Source: Turritopsis dohrnii
Taxonomy: Eukaryota > Cnidaria > Hydrozoa > Anthoathecata > Oceaniidae
Direction of reading: 5' to 3'
NCBI GenBank assembly: GCA_027922465.2
Contig: BQMF02000475.1
Coordinates: forward strand, 186,001-250,000
DNA length: 64,000 nucleotides
A program made the translations under genes and the position numbers. Below the pieces are notes generated by a model. The model searched no databases, was not told the origin of the DNA, and saw nothing but the letters and a program-made list of their open reading frames with translations. This document shows positions 26,201 through 37,039 of the stretch, piece after piece (positions within the stretch are counted from its first letter, which is position 1; each line of letters opens with the position of its first letter).

Positions 26201-29200
26201 TTGGTTTACCCTGATTCTTGGGGACCAGCGAAACAGATGGAGACGAGCCAACAACAACTTTAAAAGTATATTCGTCTGACACACCAGAGGCTGGAGTATT
26301 AGGTAATAGCAAGTCAAAATTGACAAACTCACCACGACGGATACGCTCAATTATAGGTTGCGGTAATGGAGGCATCGAAATGGAGTTCCCTGGTTGAGTT
26401 TGATGGCGTTGTTGCTGCAATTGCCAGCCAGAGAAACGTGGTACCCACGACAAATCTTGATCAGTGGCGGATGCTGTATAGCCCTGGAATGGGATCTGCT
26501 GCTGCTGCGGGATCGCAAAGGAACTGCTTGGCGGTAACGCATTGGATGTCAAAGTACTATCTGCTACAGTAAACACAGGAGGCACAACAGAGACTGGCGG
26601 CCCAGAATTGATGGTCGAATTAGGCGGCTGTAGACCAGAGCGATTCGTGAAGAAGGAGGACAACTCGTGCCGGAGGCGATCACCCAACCAAGCTGACAAT
26701 TCACCAGCCAAGCATTGAGCCACACCCGAGTCAAAAGTCGCGACCGGCTGTTGGGTCTCGTTACCATGACCAGAAACCAGAGATGACGAAGGTGAACTGA
26801 TGCCATCGCTCTACTGTGAAATTCCAGGAAGAACTGTGACCCTTGAGGACCCTTGGCTTGAGGAACCTTGTTCTTGGTTGGGATGGTAAAACAAAAACAA
26901 CCGGTCGGCCAAGGTAGCTCAAGTAGTTCCAGTAGAAGCAACATTCACAGCATTGCAGGCCAAACCATTGCCAACCAGTCCTCAGGAGAACGTGAATGGA
27001 TATCAACGGTAGTTCGAGGAGAGGAAACGTGCCTCTTCCTTGCACGGTCTTTACCGGCCAAAACCGGTGAAATAGCCATCAGCCAATACAGTACAAGTAA
27101 AAAAGTCAAGCCACAATTAAAAAACGAGGACATAACTATCAGCGATGGACAAGATACTAATGGATATAAGCCAATTTAAAAAACAAACTGTCACCCACGC
27201 CGTAAAATGTCAGCAGAAAAAAAATGAAAATTTTAAAATTTGCCGATAGTTATTTATTTTACGTAACAAATTCAAAATCCTTTAAACAAACTTCATTAAT
27301 TATTCATAAACCCTATTAAAAGCTTGATCTTTTAATGTTCTTTTAAATTGCTTTTATCTGTACCTTTTTGCTGACGTCACACCAGCACTTTCGTTTATTT
27401 TTTTTTCAAAAGATGTTTGTGTGTGAAGTTAAAAGAGAAAAAGTGTTCCACAAGGTTTATAAATGATTTCTGAAAAATGTCAGATGAAGAAAGTTACACA
27501 GAAGAAAACTTTTTTAACCCAGATGGGGGTTCTAGTGGAAATGAGGCAGACTCAGAAGAAGAGGAAAGTTATGATGAGCTCAGAAAAATGATGGAATGTT
27601 TTAGTCCTTATATGTTTGAGCCAGAAAAAGAGTTTTCAAGTTCATCACCTTATGAAGACGAAAATGGAAATACTAGGGATATATCCTTTTCTAACGAAGC
27701 AAGTGAAAATAAACGCGTTGGGAATCTTGAATGGTGTATATGCTTTAATTGTTGTAGTGAATCAAGAGAAATTGATTGTCTTTGTTGTCGAGAGGTTGAC
27801 GCACTTAATAATAAATTTGATGATGCTACAAGAATGAAATGTATAACTGAATCTTTGGAGTTTAAAACTCTTTGTACTAATGAATTAGTGCTGACAAATG
27901 TTTTGACTGGGCTACATAAATCAAGAGAGGATTTCTTAGAGGGAAAATGCTCCAACTGATCGTTAAGATATGCTGCATACAAACAATTCATTTGGTGGGT
28001 TTGTAAAAATCTTGGTAAAGGAAACAGAAGAGTGATTCCGTCTTGTGTTTTATGGAGTATAAGAAAGATGTACCCGGAATCAGATGGAAAGTATGTGCTA
28101 TTTTCAGAGGGATCAAAGGACTAGTTCAACACATGTAATGTTTCAGTATTCTATTTTTTTAATTCGTGTAAACTTTAAATATAACTATCTAAATCTTGTT
28201 AAATGATTTTTTATAATGTCTGGTTTGTCTGGTTTTGGTGTTTCAGTGATATTTTTCAGAAGCGTTGGAACCTTTGGTTTTTCTAGTTGCCTGTCTTCTT
28301 CTGCACAGTCAAATGTTTTGTTCACCATTCGATGGAGATAACTTCGGTCTTTCTTTTCTTTGATTGGTTTTGATGACCACTTTTTGGTTATTTTAGAGTA
28401 GTTGACATTGTATCTTTTCTCCCCTGTTTGTGTCGTAGCCTGTTTGAGATCACTTCCTTGATTAAAGTCCATTACTGCTAGCTGAATATGCATTCCAGTA
28501 TAAGAAAAATGCTGTCGCTTAGGTGCCCATTTGTTGTACAGCGAATGGCATACTTCCAGCACTCCAGTGTGGCTAAATTCAGTCAAATAATGCAGATCAT
28601 TCAAAACACTTTTACTAAGGACTGACTTTTTGTAATGCTTCAAAAGCTTCCGAATTTGGTAAAATCCATTCTTTTCTCTCTTTTTGGGCCTTAGTAAGAG
28701 GAGGATGAACACATTTTGAAAACCTATTTCCACCTGTCCATTTGTGTTTGTTTTGGATATGAAAAAGAACACTTATCCACTTTTTCACGCAACAGATCAA
28801 CATCTCCTTGGCATGTACCACATGCCCACCAAAAATGATTGCCAATGGATTTAATCCACATTTCAATTATCCTACATGACGATTTTTTGCTTGCTGCAAG
28901 TAACTGTTTCTTAATGTTCTTAGCGAAATGCCATACATCAAACTGGTGATTTATTCCTGCTTCTTCTTCTCTCATATACTTTCTTATTTGAGTGTGCCTG
29001 TCAGTTGTAATTTGTTTTGGGAATATTCCTTCATTTTTTAATAAAGTCAATGATCTTTGAAATCCTAATTCCTTCATGCGATTTGAATTTCCTGCTTCGG
29101 AAACTTGAACTAACGAAAACGCCACAATTTTATCAGTATTTTTATCTATAAAAGAATAAGTTAAATATTTTGCATTATGCCCAGGGCTATCACATCTTCC

Positions 29201-32200
29201 GTCTCCACTAAGTTGACAAGAATTATTATTAAGTTTAATTTTTTCCAGAATATTTTGAGACATTGTATTGTAGTTCTTGTTAACAACACCAACCAGATAT
29301 TTTTTCTGAATTGCATAGAAACATGTTTTAGATATCCACTGCATACTTGCTAAATCAAAAAGTCAGCCAGTCGTTGGTACGTATTAGCACTAAACAGAAC
29401 AGCGGCAGCATTCGAAAGATTTCCTTGAGAATACCGGTTAACATTTGGTTGTGATCTCCACGTAAAATAATGTTCTTTTGAGCATTTCATTTTCAAAATT
29501 AATTGTGATCCTTTTACTGCTATGTGGGTTATCGATGCAGGAAGTGAACAAGATAAATGCAAGCATTTCTTTAAAAGCATTACTAATGAACACCAGTAAA
29601 CTATGAAGGCAGCTTTAGGAGGCTTCAGGGTAGCGCAACCATCCGAGAAAGATGTCTGAAAATATTCACTTTCATTTTCACTTTCACTTAACAACTCGTC
29701 ACTCTCTATGTAATCGCTGTCTTCTCCTTCAGTTGGTACTTCGATATCAGATATTTCCTCTTCATTCAAATTGATATCAATGATATTGCATTGTGTAGAA
29801 ACATCAACCATGACTTGTGATTCGGTTTCAGTTTCAGTAATAACATATATAGTTTCTGTTTGAGTTTCCTTAGTGTTGCATTCGTATTCAAATTCCTTAA
29901 CCCTTTCATGGAGGTCAATGGCATCTTCGCAAAGTTGCCTTTTTGTTCTTGCTTCTTCTCTCAGTATACTGGTTTTCCGTTTTTGTGATTGCTTATTAGC
30001 ATTATAGGCAAACAAAGTCGGGATAGCATCATCATTCAACATGCGTTGAAGTGGCTTTTGTAGAAGCTCATGCTGAAGCAATGAAACATAAAAGAAATCA
30101 ATTTGCATAAAAAATTTAGATTCATAATTTAGCTTTACTTGATAATAAGTAGCTTGAATTCCTTTTTCCTTCTTACCTGTAAATCTCTTTTGAAACAAAA
30201 CTGTTCAAAATGAAGATGACATATTTTTGGATGTTTTGGCAGATTTTCCCTTTTAATGTTAGTTAACCATTTCTTCTTTAAATCCTCATCTTTTGGCATT
30301 GAGAAAAACGTTACGTCTTTATTTTGGGTAACTTTAAACGTATTGTTGTTACATCCTACTGCTACACACCAAGGCATCTTAAATTTCAAGTTTGATTATT
30401 TTGCTATAAGCGCTTCTTTCAATCGCAAACAACTCTTCTATAAATCTACTTCTGTCTTTATTTTTATACTTGAATATTAAAGATTCTTTTCTTTCGAAGG
30501 TGCGCGATTGACGTCATGAATATTTAATTAGATATAGTGCATTGTTAAAGAATTTTGTTTAGAAAGGAAATGAGATAATTTTTAAAAGAAAGAAAATGTA
30601 TTTCCTAGCAAATAAAATACGCAGAATTCAAATTTGTTAAGATCAGATTTTCGATTTTTTACCGAACCACTCCTTTAAGAACTTAACTATCATTAAAAAT
30701 TTTCTGTACGCATAAATGACAATTACATTTTTTAGAAAATTTATCAATAAATTTTATTTGTTGTTTTTTGTCTACAACCCAACCAAAGTTTTAATTTTAA
30801 TGAAAAGACAAACATACAAGACTTATAACTTTAAAATTCTAAGCGGTGCCACTGAAATAATTTCATTCTACCTGTGATATCTGTTTTATAATTTCTTCAG
30901 CAAGTGTTGGATTTCCCACTCTCATATACAACACAACAAGACATAGACTGTCATAGGGAGTAATGCTACAATTAAAAGTTTTAACAGATTTTAGTATGTA
31001 AATATTGAAATAACAACAATCTTCTCGAGATCAGAAGCCTTACGTCTTCCCTTTCAACTCTTGCTTGCTCTTGAATTTTAACATTAAATTTAATGCTAAA
31101 TCTAAATATCAAGTATAAATAAACTACTATATTCCAATCTTATCTAAACAATCCATAGAAATAATATCTGGAAAATTATAGGTTTAAACTGGGTTTTGTA
31201 AAAATATAGAAAAAGAAACATTTTTCTTTAAAGAATCATTTACTATGATCAACAACAAAACAGAAATCTGTTTTCAACTTTGTACAAAATGAAAATTGCA
31301 TTAAAATAATCAATATCACTCACCATTCGAGAAGGCTTTCAGTTTTGATTTTAGAATAACTGATGACAAATTAGATGGTTTGTTCTTCATATAAATTTTC
31401 ATTACAAATTCACTATACTCCTGCAAAGAACAAATCACAAACAGAACATCAGAAAGTTAAAACGTTGCTGCACTTAACTTTCACTGATGACTTACTTGAT
31501 TCAATGCTAATTCTTCAGCTCCGAACAGATGTAAATTCAAATAGTTCATAAAACCAGATCCAAAAATGTATTTCTATAAAGAAAAACAAAAAGTATATAA
31601 CAATGTCAAATTACTAAGATTCATTAACAGGGTGTTAGCTAGGGTCCTACAGGTGCCGTTAGACGGCTCTTTCCCAATCCAAAAAACTAATAAGTTACCC
31701 AATTGAGTCCAGCAATAAGTTTATGAAAACTTAGTAACTAAGCTTGCTGTTAAAATAAATGATTTGATTCTATTTTGAAACATCAGCTTAAACTCATCAC
31801 TAACATGAGTTTCCGCTTCGTTATAAAAATGTTCATCGTAGTTATAGTCTAACGGCCTCAATTGAGAATTTCTAGCTAACACCCTGATTAATATACATTC
31901 ACCTTTTCTTTGCTCACATCGTGATCAAAATGCATCTTTATGACATCTTGAAATGTCAAGTCAGCCATTTTATAATACTTTGGGATAAGATCATCACAAA
32001 AATTTTCCATACATCTAAAAATAAATTGAAATTAAGATTATTTCATAATCCAGTTGAAATGAACAGTCCACTCAATCACACATTCAAAAATTCCTGCAAA
32101 GCATGACCTTGTGAAAAGGTTTACTAACAGAGTTGTACTAATATCATCAGCAAAACTGACAAATACATTAGTTGGTGTTGACCACACTTCCTTCCCAGTT

Positions 32201-35200
32201 GTAGAAGTTATTCCTAGGGTTATTCTTAAATGAATAATTACGGAATCAAACACTGCTTGTGAGAAAATTGTATAATTTTTTCCATAAGTGAATTTGAAGC
32301 TTTGAGAATAAGTTTAAAATGTCAAGTCAAGTATACAGACAGAACAGCTTGAGAAAGTAAAATTTGCAAAATTTCCAGGTGAAACAACTTGGTTCTCATA
32401 AAAATTTAAATTTTGGTGATGTTTATCATGACTAAAACACGAGGGTGCACAATTTTCCATTCATCTTATTGCATTGTGAAATTCTGTCAGCTCCAAAAAA
32501 CTGGCCTACTGAAAAATACCAGTATGGATGAATTGTTTTTGTATTCAATTCTTTCTTTTAAGATGAAAAACTTTACTAGTAAGTTAAAAATCTGTTAAAC
32601 ATAATATATGGTTCAAAAAGCTTTTGAGCGCTGTATACAATGTATCAGGGAAAAAAAGAGGTAAAACATCTTTTTAAATATTTGTTTGTTCATTAAGATT
32701 TTTATACTGTTAGATAGATATCTTTTCAAGCTTCCCAAACATGCATAATTTAGCCAATGAAAAATATCGATAGATAATGATATGGTCATTAGTCTCACAA
32801 TCATCAATAAAACTGATTTTTGATAACCAACTAATGAATTGTTAAGAATCACAAAGTGTATCAATGGGATGGAGTGAAGACCATCACTCTTAGCAAACAC
32901 ACGAAATCAAAAAATGTTATAAAAGAGCGTTAATGTGTGTTATTAGTTACTACATGATTGCATTATTGGCTTTTTGTTGTCTTGTAAAGCATTTTTAATT
33001 AAATTATATATTTTTGGGAAGCTTGGAAAATTTTTTTATCTAATGGTTCAAACCAAACCCTTTATTTTGAAATTACCTTGAAAGAAAATTTGCAATTTTC
33101 AATGCTGATTGTTTCATTGAAATTCGAATTTCAACTTCTTCATTACTCCCTGAGATCAATTCACTTCGCAACATTAACTGTGCTTCATTAGATAGATGAA
33201 AGTAAATGGTTGGATTACAAAATTCATTCCCTTCAATTAATCCCATCAATTCATTATAAAAGTCAACAACTTGGGTCATTTCAAGAACATAAATGCTCCA
33301 AGGTGGAATGCTACTGGTGTACTTCGGCTCTTTAAAACTATAACATATAATGGAAATAAGTAGATTCAAGATAAAAAAAGATCCAGAAAACATTAGAATG
33401 AGGAGACTTACTTGGCATGATCTGCTTTGACCAAAAGAACTAAATATGATGTACTACAACCAATAACAAAAATATCTTTTAAGACGTACATTCCAACCAA
33501 ACAAACATCAAGGTTAAGTGAAGGGCAAGGCTATTAAAAAACAACTATATAAATGTGGATTCATTAACATGAAAACAGTAAGTTTATAATACATTTCAAA
33601 GTTTCAATTCTAAAATGTAACGCAATTCAGTATTCTTTATTGAGAAATATGATCCTAACTGTTGGAAACCTGGAGAAGAACAGGTGAAATAGCAAACAAG
33701 TACTGGTATGTTCCTGATAACCTCCTGATTTCTAAAAAACTGGTCTATTATCTTAAGTCAATACAGTCTACAATACACTTAAATTGCCTTAACAAAAATA
33801 ATTAAGTTTTAATCAGTTACATCGAAGTACATCAACTTACAAACATGAGGTTAAAAGGTGAGTATGTAAGAAGACTGCAAGTATCATGCAATGATCTATT
33901 CAATAAATCTGTCTTGATTGCACCATTTTCTGCAATACTGACGTAACCCTCATAATAGTTGAGATCAGTGAAAAGCTCTGTATCGGTACGATTCTTAGCA
34001 TGATACTGCGTAATCACTGAAAGAAAGAAATTGAGCATCATTTGCTACGTTATGTTGATTACAAATGTAAAAGAATAAAAATTCACCTTTTTGAGGTTTG
34101 AAACTTTTATTTTTGAAATCGTCTACAGAGTACTTTGAGTGACACTGCTCTGATGCTAGGGCATATAGTCGCGATGTATAAGCTTCCAGGCCATTATTAT
34201 TAATTGCGTATAAAAGGGATTTATTATGAACTGCAGCGATACAATCTGATGTGTAATGCCATGTTGCTGCCCTTCGAACATTTTTCCCATTGATATCATA
34301 CAGAAATCCTTCTTTACCAGTTGAAAAAAACAATGCAATGGTTAACAAAGATGGAGATGTTGATGTGTTAAACATAGTCCAAGGCCATTCTTCTTTAAAT
34401 TCTTTACTTTCCAAATCAGTCATTCCTAAAATTCATGACATTATAATTTACATTAAAATATGAAAAGGTTCACTGCAAACATAAATTTCAGATCATCATG
34501 AAGTTCTTGGTATGCACAATTTTGCTCATTTCCTCCATTCAAACACTATAGGCTAAATTTCGCAGATTTCATAGTTTTGGAGTTCATTTATACATTGAGC
34601 AAGGCCAGAAAGGAAAATATATTAATACTCTGATTGTGTGTATTTCACAAAGTGAAAACAATAAACATGTATTTTTTATACATGTGTTTTCCTGTTCTCA
34701 CCTTCAATAAAAACAGGCAGCCATTGCAAACTGTGCAGAGCATCAACATCACCGAAATTAGAAATCTCATTGGAAGAAAACCTTCTGTATAAAAGTGTCA
34801 CACATGATGCTGTACGAAAAAATTGACTTTGACCAGGATTCATGTTAGTATACACCACAGTGCACCGCAACGGATGTCCAACCAAGCCATCGATGGGCCC
34901 TACAAAAATAACATACATTCAAAAAAATGGAAGTGAAAAAAATAGTATATCAATACATTATATCAATGTAATATACCAATAACTTCTTTAGCAACATTGG
35001 TTTTATCTTGATAGGGCATTTCCTTTTCTATTGTTACCAAATTGATCACATTTTTTTCACTATCAAATTCAAAATGACTGGAACCAGTCTTTATGAATGA
35101 ACGCCTTCTATCTGATGACATTGAAGCAGTGCATACACTGTTTTGATTGCAAAAATCCCAAACCACAAAATTGTTATCAAGTGTAACACTTTCATTAACC

Positions 35201-36342
35201 ATGGATACTTCACAGTTTCTCCTTGGATTTTCCTGTTCTTCAGTTGATAAAGAGCAGCTCCTATGAAAGTTCCAATATATCAGGGACAGCAGAGCAGGGG
35301 GTCTGAGGCCTTCCAATATTTTTCTCGTAAATAGTACTTTTTCATTTTTCACCTGATAAAAGTTTTTTGAACAAGATTTCCGTACAATTAATATAGAAAA
35401 TTATTAGGATACTATTCTATTATTATTTGTTTCTTTGCGTTTGTGACGTGTTGTGACTGAGAAAAAGAGCAAACATTATATCAAACATATCATTTTTTTA
35501 TAATAATTTGATGAAGTCCAGTGATACAACTTGTGTTTATGGGCGATATAAGAGCTTAATTAGTGAAAAAGTGTGATTTTAACCATTCCAGATAATCAAA
35601 ATTCACAAACTTACTCCAGTAACTGAGAAACATCTTCTGCTTGATAGATGTTGGCATCTTCAGGTTGACTTAAAAACACCTGCAAAACTCGTATTTCTCT
35701 TTTAGAAGCAATCCCAACCCAATTTGCGGCTAAAATAACACTTCGAACACTGACAGTAACAGTTATTTCAATTATTTTGTTGAAATCTAAAAGTTTCTTT
35801 CCATTTTCATCTTGAATTTCTCTAATTGCAAAAATTGCAATTACTTTCCCTGAAGACACTGCAACATTACTTTTGACTGGACAAATTGCAACATCAGAAA
35901 CTGAATTACCAGTACCAAGGTCAAGGACAACAATGTTGTTTACATATTTTTCATAGTTATTTGGACGGATGTTATTCAAATAGCCACAATTCAATGGTGT
36001 TGGTGCTTTGCTGCTGTTGTTTTTTTCAAAATGTAAATAAACACGTGCCTGGCAATTCACAGTTTTCGGCGAAACCTCTGACTTGAATTCATGTAATTTA
36101 ACTTCCAATGATAGAATGAACTGTTTATTGTCACAGAATAATAGTTTTATTGGAATACCAACACTATGAAACTTTTGTAGTTCTGGACAGCCAGCACTTT
36201 TCAAATCATGGATATGAAGGATTCCGTTTGCTGCAGCTATAATCACTCGATCATCTGCTGTATAACAAAGGGTTGTTGGGTCGTAATGATCAGTGAATGC
36301 CTTCGGCTCAGTAAAAGGGTGACATAAGAATGTTCTCACCAT
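17284..36342 (-). CDS. HPS3: HPS3, BLOC-2 complex subunit
   Basis: HPS3, HPS5 and HPS6 form BLOC-2, which directs endosomal cargo to lysosome-related organelles such as pigment granules. The start is MVRTFLCHPF (36342). Exons as read on the minus strand: 35615-36342, 34977-35352, 34702-34899, 34087-34425, 33841-34016, 33412-33530, 33077-33337, 31903-32014, 31496-31573, 31324-31420, about 30870-30968, 22870-22947, 22512-22610, 22339-22402, 22238-22272, 22070-22163, 18414-18477, 18108-18316, 17886-18017, 17691-17768, 17535-17625, 17284-17465. Family landmarks: an N-terminal beta-propeller-like region with CPVKSNVAVSSG, then CVTLLYRRFSSNEIS, IPPWSIYVLEMTQVVDFYNE, DLIPKYYKMADLTFQDV, and FLSFLPIDGSMAFFLPFL near the C-terminus. 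Most joins keep phase; exon 1/2, 10/11 and 16/17 do not, as I read them. A Cys cluster (YCPCCCCSE) lies in exon 18108-18316. Two introns are packed with transposons. Confidence 0.9.
18525..18910. repeat. Degenerate tandem repeat
   Basis: A unit of roughly 125 bp contains gggag(c)gccatctac.aggatgtg, then caatgg.gaactgactcagg, then tccatct. It is present at 18540-18650 and 18660-18765 and more loosely to 18900. It sits beside the decayed recombinase frame, in the position of a DIRS terminal non-coding region. Comparable short repeats (caatgacc) lie beside the intact DIRS copy at 23338-23480. Confidence 0.65.
18915..18933. repeat. Poly-C tract
   Basis: A homopolymer run of about 18-19 C on the plus strand, unusual in a genome this AT-rich. 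It lies next to the tandem repeat of the DIRS relic. Its exact length is prone to sequencing error. Confidence 0.85.
23041..23109. repeat. Left arm of ~67-bp inverted repeat flanking TE cluster
   Basis: The stretch containing aaaactttggttgggttgta then gacaaaaaacaac and ttattgataaatttt is repeated in reverse complement at 30734-30800 with one clear mismatch (caacgaat versus caacaaat). The arms bracket the DIRS and Kolobok copies, 7.6 kb apart. On the minus strand the left arm runs into a hammerhead-like core (23092-23138), suggesting the arms are Penelope-type termini. Confidence 0.75.
23092..23138 (-). ncRNA. Hammerhead-ribozyme-like core
   Basis: On the minus strand, CTGATGA (23138-23132) is followed by a stem (GCTCCAG / CTGGAAGC with a bulged A, loop CATAGA). 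GAAA (23109-23106) comes next, then a self-complementary AATTTAT..ATAAATT arm. This is the order C-core, helix II, GAAA, helix III of a hammerhead. I could not form helix I by eye, so cleavage activity is doubtful for this copy alone. Penelope-like elements are known to carry such motifs in their termini. Confidence 0.45.
23494..24315 (-). CDS. DIRS tyrosine recombinase
   Basis: 273 aa. It has the hallmarks of the lambda-integrase fold used by DIRS retrotransposons: the first catalytic Arg in FFGFLRVSEYA, the box II His-x-x-Arg in HSFRIGGASAAAS, then MGRWCSDAFRRYLR, which supplies the His/Trp position and the nucleophilic Tyr. The N-terminal part (residues 1-75) resembles a core-binding domain (TLRTYSTGYQHYRVFC). 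It would join circular element DNA into the genome without an integrase-type target duplication. The frame is uninterrupted. It overlaps slightly, in another frame, with the end of the RNase H region. Confidence 0.88.
   Translation of the reverse strand: MVPSVLNVLFFHQFALANSTLRTYSTGYQHYRVFCFRCPRRMPISIRHLHIIHHRLGLMSYSAHEILVFRTACTVAFFGFLRVSEYACPTSSTFSHDNLLFGDISISEDLQVLSIHIRASKTDPFRLGSVVRIGATGSCLCPIQLVCQCMLAHPSRSGPFFTFQDGRYLTRSDMVRMLGFCLPEVPNINMHSFRIGGASAAASVGIADSTIQIMGRWCSDAFRRYLRISDSTIVHLSHSLINLDDTTRFWDSESSSSHHWGLANLGQFGGHSR
24297..26119 (-). CDS. DIRS reverse transcriptase / RNase H polyprotein
   Basis: The main frame (24491-26119, 542 aa) begins with a CCHC zinc knuckle (CFYCHNAGHFANAC, residue about 57), then RT motifs: RIILDLSSPRGYSIN, MAKLDIRHAFRLCPV, GSRSSPFIFN and the catalytic box HYLDNF. 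RNase H follows (FFTDASSLGIGTVF, then VKELFAIVVAV). At about 24575 the RNase H frame shifts; the remainder (FTDNLSISQVWL to SAADTLSRLQ) continues in the frame 24297-24584. The active-site box reads YLDN where most RTs have Y-x-D-D. That could be a family variant or an inactivating change. RT copies the element RNA in the cytoplasm or nucleus. Confidence 0.87.
26061..26944 (-). CDS. DIRS gag-like ORF
   Basis: The frame 26061-26723 (220 aa) is Pro/Gln/Ser-rich (PPNSTINSGPPVSVVPPVF, QLQQQRHQTQPGNSISMPP) and then has ERIRRGEFVNFDLLLPNT. It sits directly upstream of the RT frame, as the first ORF of DIRS elements does. The likely start lies further upstream (to about 26944) in a different frame, so a frameshift is possible. 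The gag assignment rests on position and composition, not on a recognised domain. Confidence 0.6.
27477..28124 (+). pseudogene. P2X7 ballast-domain-like protein, interrupted by TGA
   Basis: 215 codons with one in-frame TGA (27957-27959). An acidic leader (residues 1-70, DSEEEESYDELRKMMECFSP) precedes a Cys-rich block: WCICFNCCSESREIDCLCC. That matches the zinc-coordinating W-C-x-C-x2-C/C-x-C-C pattern of the P2X7 C-terminal (ballast) region. Further matches to that domain are CITESLEFKTLCTNELVL and, after the TGA, YKQFIWWVCKNLGKGN, VIPSCVLWSIRKMYPE and GKYVLF. There are no ion-channel transmembrane parts. It points toward the Kolobok transposase and may be its second gene or cargo. The ATG at 27477 is the first in frame. 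It is probably non-functional unless the TGA is read through. Confidence 0.78.
28185..30377 (-). pseudogene. Kolobok transposase with THAP domain, frameshifted
   Basis: Exon 1 (30177-30377) encodes a THAP zinc finger: MPWCVAVGCNNN with the C2CH Cys, KKWLTNIKR, then KICHLHFEQFCF supplying the last Cys and His. Exon 2 starts at 30072 (HELLQKPLQRML) and continues through a Glu-rich linker into the transposase core. Core motifs are QLSGDGRCDSPGHNAKYLTY, ITTDRHTQIRKYM, INHQFDVWHFAKNIKK and a C-terminal HTGVLEVCHSLYNKWAPKR plus FSYTGMHIQLAVMDFN, all typical of the Kolobok superfamily. Reading frames change at about 29345, 28790 and 28620, so this copy is dead. It would have cut and pasted the element at TTAA sites. 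Confidence 0.86.
30734..30800. repeat. Right arm of ~67-bp inverted repeat
   Basis: Reverse complement of 23041-23109. It starts gaaaatttatcaataaattt and ends accaaagttttaattttaa. Unlike the left arm it lacks the adjacent CTGATGA core. Confidence 0.75.
35615..36342 (-). CDS. HPS3: HPS3 first coding exon (N-terminal propeller region)
   Basis: This is a 728-nt exon with about 242 codons. It begins MVRTFLCHPFTEPKAF, comparable to the MVQLYNLHPF start of vertebrate HPS3. Later blocks DDRVIIAAANGILHIHDL and VSDVAICPVKSNVAVSS read like propeller strands and match the human CISCCPVKGDLLVG region. The obvious donor (CTGGA|GTAAGT, 35614) leaves two bases over, while the next exon's clear acceptor at 35353 needs none. 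A weaker in-phase donor (GAT|GTTTCT) lies 17 bases upstream. Confidence 0.88.
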
Positions 36343-36990
36343 AACAGAGTCCCTTACCTACTTTTCGTAATAAAAATGACAAATTCAATTTACTTAATCT
36401 AAATGAGTAACAGGTATTGCAGTAATGTGATATACACTAGATTATTATGCACAACATAACATTTCTAGATAACTGATGGTGTGTTCATTTCAAGATGAAA
36501 AAAATTGATAACCATAACAAAACAGAGTGGCTTGAAACAATATGAAAAAATTCTCTGAAAATTCAAATCTCTTTTAAAACTGCTAGTAATGTAGATACAG
36601 TGTAATTACTGAATTTACATTAAGTAGAAAATGAAATGGAGGTAATTCTAACATTTGAAAAAGGATTTATTTTTACTCACTCTTTTCAATTGCTGTATAA
36701 ACATGTGTCAATTATGATCCAATCAAATCATTGATAAAGTTCAACCGCTAGTGTTAAAGGTTGTAAAAGCCCTCAAAGGTAATCATCATAAAATTTATCA
36801 GAAAGGATAAAAAAACAAGTGACCCACAACAGAAATGTTTTGAAAATCATAAATATATAATATTATAGCATATAGATTATTATCTCTTCTCTGAAAGTGC
36901 TTGACAGTCAGGAGCAATCTTACTTAAAAGGATGAACAGAAGAAAACCATTTTTCATAAGAACTTTAAGTTCCTTCCTTCACGGATTCAT
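36343..36990. other. Intergenic AT-rich DNA upstream of HPS3
   Basis: Probable HPS3 promoter side. At 36712-36760 there is a fragment (caattatgatccaatcaaat) that recurs diverged at 43590 and inverted at 38410. It therefore belongs to the repeat family of the inverted duplication further right. No gene is seen. Confidence 0.45.
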
Positions 36991-37039
36991 CAGCTGACTA
37001 AAACAAACGCTACAAATTACAAACCTGTACCACAAACTG

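Larger units (their letters stand above)
23150..26950 (-). mobile_element. DIRS-type tyrosine-recombinase retrotransposon
   Basis: On the minus strand the order is gag-like ORF, zinc knuckle/RT/RNase H, then tyrosine recombinase, the layout of DIRS elements, which integrate with a recombinase instead of an integrase. The non-coding end (about 23220-23490) has repeated caatgacc units. The element lies in an HPS3 intron in the same orientation as the gene. Coding frames are nearly whole (one frameshift in RNase H, one odd RT residue), so the insertion is fairly recent. The outer ends were not defined. Confidence 0.85.
27180..30690. mobile_element. Kolobok-type DNA transposon with P2X7-ballast-like ORF
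   Basis: A decayed Kolobok transposase with an N-terminal THAP domain occupies 28185-30377 (minus). A Cys-rich ORF resembling the cytoplasmic ballast domain of P2X7 receptors lies convergently at 27477-28124 (plus). Both fall inside one HPS3 intron, next to the DIRS element. Kolobok elements target TTAA. A TTAA occurs near 30673, but I could not match terminal inverted repeats at the two ends, so the boundaries are approximate. Confidence 0.65.

Noticed and set aside
26868..27179. 103-codon plus-strand frame
   Set aside because: Overlaps the DIRS gag-like region on the opposite strand and resembles nothing; judged a shadow frame.
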